This document shows, piece after piece, positions 57,346 through 64,000 of a DNA stretch of 64,000 nucleotides; within the stretch, counting starts at the first letter, position 1; every line of letters begins with the position of its first letter. Both the position numbers and the translations under genes were made by a program. The notes beneath the pieces were generated by a model. It saw only the letters and a program-made list of their open reading frames with translations, did no database searches and was not told the DNA's origin. This DNA is from Neodontobutis hainanensis (lineage: Eukaryota; Chordata; Actinopteri; Gobiiformes; Odontobutidae), in NCBI GenBank assembly GCA_024349245.1, contig JALDNG010000041.1, positions 3,434,501 through 3,498,500 on the forward strand. Reading direction: 5' to 3'.

Positions 57346-58735
57346 GTTATCTAAAGAGAGAATCATAAAAAATGTGTTTGTATTGTAAAGGTTTTCTTAG
57401 AAAGTAGGTGTTAGAATTGTGTTGTCAAAATATAACTAATACTGGTAAATACTGTTTCTTATCAGAGGAATCACAAGTGTTTTTCTACCACTAGATGGAG
57501 TTATGAGCTACTGCGGCACACAGCCCAAGTAGCCCAGTAGTATTTTGCAGTTCTGCAGGTTAATGTCGTTTAAGGGTGCGTGATATAACCTCAAAATGTA
57601 ACAATATTAATTTAAATTTAAAAATCCTGAATTCTGTATTGGACTTTACAGATTTTTTAGTTCAGCAGCTGTACAAATTATTTGTGTCTTCATTACAATC
57701 AATTATAAAGCCAGATTTAAATTTACCAATTATTATTATTAGTCTAAATCAAAGTGCAGATTTCTTTCCTCAATTTGGATGCACTAAAGGCATTTTAGCA
57801 TCTGATAGAGTGATATTGTATCCTGACTTTTAATTTGGAGCCATGATTAGTTTAAAGGAGCAGATGAAACTTGTAATTGTGGTCAGACTTTGTGTTGTAA
57901 AAATGTCCCACTCAGCAATGTTTATAGCTGTGGTGTCAAAGTCATTTAATGCAGGGGCCACATACAGCCCAATTTGATTATAATATCAGGACTCCCATCA
58001 ATCATAAAAGGCTAATGTTGTTAAAAGCCTGTTGCATAGGGCTCATGGTTTCTGCAGCTTTCAGCATGTATGTTTTCACAAACTCACCCTCATAATATGG
58101 TTTTGATGCTAATGCTATTTTGCTAACATTAAAGTAGTTAATTTTCACTGCTGCCTCCTCTCGGTAATGGGTAAAAACAGACTTTTCTTCAGACCCACTA
58201 ACAATTCATTTATCTTCTCAGTTGTTCTCATCAAGTGTTGTATTTTCCACCAGGATGAGTGTCATAGTGGCGCTGCATACTGTATTCCTGGAGCACTGAC
58301 ACTTGCTGCAGACACACCGAGCACACAGGTTAATGATGGTCTCCTCAGTGAATAAATAGGAAAAATGGTAAACTACACCCAAGATCTAACTTTATTCCTT
58401 TCACTTTGAAATAGAGTCTTAACCTTCAAGCGCTGTTCATATGACACTTTAGGAAAAATAAAAGCACTGGTTGTTTCTTCTTTTCTTCTTCAAAATGCAC
58501 CCCAATTTCTTTTCTTGCACATTTTGCATTCTCTTTTTAATGCTAACTGCTATTTCTGTTTTCTGTTTTGGATTTCTTTTAGAAACTGCAAGCATATTGT
58601 TCAGAGCCACACACATCTCATTCTGTTGTCACTCGCTATAACATCCAGCAACATCACTGAGTCACCACAAATTACAATCTAACATCTGTCTGTTACAGGA
58701 TGTCTAACAGAGGAAACACATCCAACAGAGGCAGA
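57346..58735. other. no gene recognised; old repeat traces
   Basis: At about 57930-58010 the sequence (ggtgtcaaagtcatttaatgc, then ggggccacatacagcccaat) resembles an old dispersed DNA-transposon repeat common in vertebrates, without readable ends. Otherwise AT-rich with no coding frame. Confidence 0.4.
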
Positions 58736-61215
58736 TTCTTGGAAATTTAGAGCCAGTTAGACTAGACAGACCTACCACTCCAGAAAAAGAATCATTACTG
58801 AACCAGAAGAACGAGTCAATCATTATAAACGGCAGAATAGATAAAGAAAAAGTGACAATAGCTAATATTTATGGCACAAAGAACGACTCCCCCACTTTCT
58901 TTCATTTGATTTTCTCAGAATTTTCCTGCTTATAATATCTTCATAAAAGCAACTGTAATACAATAATAAATTCAGAACTTGACTAATCAGTTCCCCAAAA
59001 TAAAACTCCTTCATTCCTCCTCCAAAGTAAAACAATACATGTCAATTCAAACCGAAAATCACCCACACCCTAAACCCAGATGATGTTTTCACTCCAAACT
59101 TTTACAAGACCCAATGTCCTTAGAATCCAACAATATCCATGGCATTAACCACTAATAAATTCACTGGCTTAGATGGACATTCTGTTGAATTCTACAAACA
59201 TTTCTGGCCACTCCTCTCACCAGTATTCTTCAAATGGGAAAAAATCTGAAATCTACAGTAATCAAAAAGGGCTATATCACACAAACATTTCATTAATAAC
59301 ACTTCTCCCCAAAACCAAACAAGGACCACAATCTCATTAATAAACACAAATGTCAAAATCAAAACCAACGCTTCTCTCTCATCTCTCGTTCACCCAGATC
59401 AAAAAGGTTTTATCAAAGAGAGACAGTCCTCCGAAAACACACGCAGACTTTTGAACATAATCTTTAATAATAACAAAACGCCGCTCATTTTATCTTTGGA
59501 TGCAGAAAAGGCGTTTGAAGTGTGGGGTGGCCATTTCTCTTTGCCTCCTTAAACCACTTTGAGGAAAACCCTTTATAACTCACCCAACAAACAGTAAATA
59601 TCCACATCTTTTATTTTAAGCAGAGGAACTAGGCCCATTATCTCCATTACTCTTTGCACTATTTGTACAACCTCTCGCTACCGCCATATGACAAAATCAC
59701 CATAAAATCAGTCTCTATGTCATGATATATTGGTATTCTTAACAAATATTTCCCACTCCCTTCTGTCAGTGCACAATCTTATTAACAGTTTCGGTAAGAT
59801 ATCTGGCTACTCATGCCAGACTGGTCAAAGTTTTCCAAGCCTCTAAAACCCTTTGACTGGGATGCTGAGGTTGGGAAAATTCCCTATAACAGCAGAAAAC
59901 CATCCATCAGATATCTCAGACAGATCTCTCAACCAATACATAATAAATATTCAAGCTTAAAATCCTCCCATTGCAACATAAAATAAAAGAAGATCTCTTA
60001 CTCCCCCTCTCCCTAATTAGCGGTATCTCTACAATCAAAATTAAAGTTTTGCTTTGCAGTGACTATTGTCCTCCCACCCCCAGGTTGGTCCTTCTCTCTA
60101 AACACACAATAACCAACTCATTTTACTGGATAGAAAAAAACAGAAAACAATAAAACTACACACACTCCAAAAGCCTAAACATTCCTTACTTCCTCTCTCA
60201 TCAGCTTTAATATATCTGTAATTGGATCAGTAACCCAAGATTGTTAATAACCCAATTAACCCTGGATAGATTTAGAACAGACCACCTGCAAAGACCTCCC
60301 CATTCATCAGCTCCCTTTCACAGACTCAACTCAATCAAGAACCACAACAAAAAACAAAATCAAAGGCCACAATAGACGCCTGGTGGGCAGCAAACACAAT
60401 TCTTTACCTAAATTTTATTAACTCTAACCTCACACCCATCTGGCACCACCCTATGTTCAAAATAAACAATAAACCCATTCATTTATCGTCACGGAAACAG
60501 AGAGGAGTAACCAACCTGGGGCACCTGTTCAATGGCAGCTCTCCCATGACCTTTGACCTCCTCAAACAAACATACAACCTGCCTTTATCAATATCTACAG
60601 TAAATCATCATTTTGACAGCTTTACTCCTCCACTTCCCCTAAAATCATTCAAAGTCATTTAAATCTAAAAAAATTTTATTTTACTTATTCACGTATTACA
60701 ACAGCATCATAGCAATACTGATCTAAATACCCAACACTCAACTGGCACATCATTTGCAATAACTCATTCTCTATGTCAATTAACAATAAAAGACATTTAA
60801 TCCACAATAATACTAAATAATAAACATCATTAATCATATCATGCACCATATGGGACACTATTCAGACACTAACACTTGCCCCACAGAAATTGACAACCAT
60901 CTGCGTGCATTCTGGCTCTGCACCTGTGAAAAGGTCTTGGTCAGGGTTGTCTTGGATCCTTGACCTCAGCCTCCCACTCTCCCCATCCATCCCCCTCCAC
61001 TATGTGACTTGTCCACACTCCAAATCCCCAAACATACAGAAAATTATCTTAGTTTAATCTTGAAAGGTAAAACAAAAATCTCAATAAATCACTGGCTAAA
61101 CCTTCTTACTGACCACTCAACCCTGAAAAAACTAATACAAAATTCTGATTACAATAAAATATGGTCACAATTCATAAATGTTTTGGAGATGATGATTATT
61201 AACATTAACTAACAC
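58736..61215 (+). mobile_element. eroded L1-like LINE
   Basis: On plus, interrupted frames follow L1 ORF2 order. Endonuclease-like sequence lies near 58830-58925 (KVTIANIYGTKNDSPTFFH). Reverse transcriptase lies near 59150-59230 (TGLDGHSVEFYKHFWPLLSP) and 59395-59520 (QKGFIKERQSSENTRRLL, LSLDAEKAFE). C-terminal sequence follows to about 61200. The base bias (A and C rich on plus) is typical of such elements. Many stops and deletions leave no usable frame. The first ORF and a poly-A tail are not recognisable, so it is 5'-truncated and old. Confidence 0.75.
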
Positions 61216-61701
61216 TTTACTGAAAATTATGTGTGTATATATGTACAGGTGCTGGTCATATAATTATAAATAATATCATCAAGTTTATTTATTTCACTAA
61301 TTCCATTCAAAAAGTGACACTTGTATGTTCTATTCATTCATTACATACAGACTAATATATTTCAAATGTTTATTTCTTTTCATTTTAATAATTATAATTG
61401 ACAACTAAGGAAAATCCCAAATTCATTATCTCAAAAAATTGTAAGAATATTACTTAAGACCAATACAAAGAAAGGATTTTTAGAAATCTTGGCAATTGTA
61501 AAAGTATAAACATGAAAAGTATGAACATGAACAGCACTCAATACTTAGTTAGGGCTCCTTTTGCCTGAATTACTGCAGCAATGTGGCATGGCTGGAAGTC
61601 ATCAGTCTGTGGCACTGCTCAGGTGTTATGAGAGCCCAGGTTAATCTGGCCTTCAGCTCTTCTGCGTTGTTGGGTCTGGCATATCACATCATCCTCTTCA
61701 C

Positions 61702-62091
61702 AAGGAAGAATGCTCACTTATGATGCAGCAAAACTATATCTGGATGCATAGATTGTCTCTCATTTTAACTGTTGTATTTCCTGTTGGGGCACCACTAAAA
61801 CCATTTAAAACCATTAAAATCACTTTATAACCAAGCTTTAAAAGTATTAGGTAAAAAAAAACATTAAAACTTCATCATTGTCAAAATTTAAGTTGGTTAA
61901 AAATGCTAAATTTTGAGTTATTGGTGTTTGATGCTGGCATTTTATTGTATCTTAATGTTTTATCTGCCCAGGGACTGCAGATGGAAATTAGCTTTAGCTA
62001 AATCTGGAGTAAAGCATATTTTCTTTTGTTAGATTAATGTATATAATAATCAACAAACAAACAAATAATAAACTAACTAAACTAAACAATA
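61702..62091 (+). mobile_element. LINE 3' end inserted in the Tc1 copy
   Basis: It includes tatctgcccagggactgcag and atggaaattagctttagc and ends in a caaacaaacaaat / aactaaactaaac simple tail, features of an L2-like LINE 3' terminus. The Tc1 sequence reads on from the inverted-repeat side (catcctcttcacaa) to the transposase side (cccatagattttctatgggg) when this block is removed. Confidence 0.55.
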
Positions 62092-62118
62092 GCCCATAGA
62101 TTTTCTATGGGGTTATAG

Positions 62119-62930
62119 TTATAACAGGGACAGTAACCAGGACCTGGTTACTTTGGCACTGTGTGCAGGTGCCAAGTCCTGTTGGAAAATGAAATCTGCA
62201 GCTCCATAAAGTTGGTCAGCAGCAGGAAGGATGAAGTGCTCTAAAACTTCCTGGTATACGGCTGCGTTGACCTTGGACCTCAGAAAACACAGTGGACCAA
62301 CACCAGCAGATGACATGGCTCCAAAGCATCACTGACTGTGGAAACTTTACACTGGACCTCAAGCAACATTTATTTATTTATTTATTTATTTATTTACATT
62401 TTTGTGAGGATAAATCCCTTGAGATGAATCATCTTGTTTTCGAGGGGGAGACATGGATTGTCTCTCCTCTCTTCCTTCAGACTCTGGGACCCTGACTTCT
62501 AAAGGAACTGCAAAACTTATTTTCATCAGGGAACATAACTTTGGACCACTCAGCAGCAGTCCAGTCCTTTTTGTCTTTAGCCCAGGCGAGACGCTTCTGA
62601 CGCTGTCTGTTTAAGAGTGACTTGATACAAGGAATGCAAATCTGAAACCTTTGTCTTGCATACATCTATGTGACTCCAGCTGGAGTCCACTTTTTCTGAA
62701 TCTCCCCCACATTGTTGAATGGGTTTTGTTTCACAATGCTATCCAGGGTGCAGTTATCCATATTGCTTGTACACTTTTTTCTACCACATCTTTTCCTTCC
62801 CTTCTCCTCTCTATTAATGTGCTTGGACACAGAGCTCTGTGAACAGCCAGCCGCTTTTGCAATGACCTTTTGTGTCTTTCCCTCCTTGTGCGAGGTGTCA
62901 ATGGTTGTCTTTTAGACAACTGTCAAGTCG
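62119..62930 (-). pseudogene. Tc1-like transposase remnant
   Basis: On minus, from about 62930: N-terminal DNA-binding sequence (SKRQPLTPRTRRERHKRSL-like, with VDKVLC-type helix lost), then RQKRLAWAKDKKDWTAAEW and VMFPDENKF (catalytic Asp in the Tc1 D-D-E triad), then FIFQQDLAPAHSAK (second Asp). An 80-base insertion and several frameshifts break it. The C-terminal end with the third acidic residue is cut off by the LINE insertion at 62091. Confidence 0.75.
62370..62451 (-). mobile_element. short SINE/LINE tail inserted in the transposase
   Basis: A TTTA-repeat run followed by tttttgtgaggataaatccc and gatgaatcatcttgttttcg is nearly identical to 15358-15425, the 3' tail of the family B SINE. 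Only the tail is present, so it is a severely 5'-truncated insertion. Confidence 0.65.
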
Positions 62931-63431
62931 GCAGCCTTTCCCATGATTGTGTAGCTGACAGAACTAGACTGAGAGACGGCCTTTGCAGGTGTTTTGAGTT
63001 AATTAGCTGAATAGAATGTGGCAACAGGGGTCTCTTTAAAAATGAATCTTTTATCACAATATTCAAATTTTCTGAGTTACTGAATTTGGGATTTGATGAG
63101 GTCAGTTCATCATTTGAAATATAAACATATAAAATATTGAAAAGAAATAAACATTTGAAATATTTCAGTCTGTGTGTAATGAATGAATACTATATACATA
63201 TAGTTTCCCATTTTAGAATGGAATTAGTGAGATAAATAAACTTTGATGATATTCTAATTATATGACCAGCACCTGGATAAACAAAACAAAAACAAAAAAA
63301 AAGTTGCTTGCTCAGTACAACCCCCCAAAAAACTTTTTATGTTTATATACTGTTATGTTTGTTATGCCTCACTGTGTAAAGGTTTGTATTTTTGTTTTAT
63401 AAAAACAACATAACAAATTTAATTTATGACA

Positions 63432-63556
63432 TTCATTCTTTTATTTACACTTGATCCCATTGGGGTCACAGCTGACTGGAGCCTATCCTAGGAACTTTGG
63501 GCCTGAGGCAGAGAACACTCTGAACAATGGCCAGTTGCAGGACTGACACGCACTAA
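63432..63556 (-). mobile_element. family B SINE 3' fragment
   Basis: It contains ttggggtcacagctgactgg and agcctatcctaggaactttg and begins with a cattcattc run. It matches the 3' half of the SINE at 51814-52158 in the same orientation. The head is missing. Confidence 0.6.
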
Positions 63557-63616
63557 AAAGTCAGTTCTTTGCTTTTATCAGCAGAAAAATTTCAATGGTA
63601 TTTGTGCGGCTGATAT

Positions 63617-63805
63617 GGGCGCAGTGTCTCAGTGGTAGAGCGGTCGTCCTATCACCGGAAGGTTGGTGTTTCGATTCTCACTCTCCCCAGTTCATTCTGT
63701 TGTTGTGTCTTTGGGCAAGACACCTAACCCTTGCCTCCAGTGGTGTTCCAGCTGTAACACTAGTGGAAAAGTGCTTTATAAAATCCATGCCGTTTATGAA
63801 GTGGT
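63617..63805 (+). mobile_element. family A SINE, plus strand
   Basis: The tRNA-like head is readable on plus: gtctcagtggtagagcggtcg (A-box region), then gtttcgattctcac (B-box region). It is followed by tgttgtgtctttgggcaaga, as in the family A copies near the left edge. The 3' tail resembles the 4170-4490 copy (gctttataaaatcc) rather than the 1409 copy. Confidence 0.65.
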
Positions 63806-64000
63806 ACACTCTAAACTACATTTATTTATATTAAAAACTTGTTAGTGCACACCAATAACAAAACAACAAGCCAAAAACATGCAGAACTGAAATAAAAATT
63901 GCAAGTCAGAAAAGGTCAGAACATGCTCCCACATGTTCTAATGACATTTTATTTACAAACCAGCAAATATTTATCCCTTTAGATGAAGGGTGCGGGACAT

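Larger units (their letters stand above)
61244..63275 (-). mobile_element. Tc1-like transposon with two later insertions
   Basis: Inverted repeats: TACAGGTGCTGGTCATATAA at 61244, and its complement ttatatgaccagcacctg ending about 63274. About 180 bases at each end match. The element carries a minus-strand transposase remnant (62119-62930). Two foreign blocks interrupt it: about 61702-62091 (LINE 3' end) and about 62370-62451 (SINE/LINE tail). The left TA is present; the right one has decayed to GGATA. Confidence 0.85.

Noticed and set aside
57930..58010. Similarity to an old dispersed DNA-transposon repeat (gtgtcaaagtcattt)
   Set aside because: No terminal repeats or boundaries can be placed, so it was only mentioned in the region note.

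Overview
The window is animal DNA, almost certainly a ray-finned (teleost) fish. The genes are intron-rich with GT-AG junctions. The repeats are typical of fish genomes: several decayed Tc1-like transposons, hAT-type elements with 8-bp target duplications, tRNA-headed SINEs, an L1-like LINE and a Ty3/Gypsy remnant. There are no operons, bacterial genes or CRISPR arrays. Apart from three clear protein genes, the sequence is introns, intergenic DNA and mobile-element debris.

Layout. (1) 1-8.5 kb is gene-free: a GACTTG-type minisatellite at the left edge, a Tc1-like element carrying two nested SINEs, a hAT-like element, another SINE and a TGGTCTTGG-type minisatellite. (2) 8.9-33.9 kb, minus strand, is lrrc75b, a leucine-rich-repeat protein gene of four coding exons (377 aa). 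Its 16.7-kb third intron holds a complete 377-bp hAT-like element, a Tc1-like copy, a SINE with a LINE-like tail and a nested cluster with a near-perfect 101-nt hairpin. (3) 34-40 kb is the interval between lrrc75b and ggt1. It holds a Ty3/Gypsy remnant in which integrase precedes reverse transcriptase, and a patch with eleven ACTAGT sites. (4) 40.2-45.5 kb, plus strand, is a gamma-glutamyltransferase 1 gene (12 coding exons, 571 aa). (5) 47.7-53.2 kb, minus strand, is a gamma-glutamyltransferase 5 gene (12 coding exons, 559 aa), tail-to-tail with ggt1. (6) 53.2-64 kb is gene-free: two Tc1-like copies (one with two insertions), an eroded L1-like LINE and SINE copies.

How the genes fit together. 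GGT1 and GGT5 are membrane-anchored ectoenzymes that cleave gamma-glutamyl bonds in glutathione and its conjugates; GGT5 is known for converting leukotriene C4 to D4. They share exon architecture, with several coding exons of identical length, so they are ancient duplicates. LRRC75B lies head-to-head with ggt1, as in human 22q11.23, so this is a conserved vertebrate block. I reassembled all three reading frames across every intron; each closes in frame with a plausible splice site at every junction. Family names rest on recalled homologues, because no search could be run.

I found no convincing new biological system. The items most worth a second look are the 101-nt hairpin, the ACTAGT-rich patch, the integrase-first retroelement and the layered transposon insertions.
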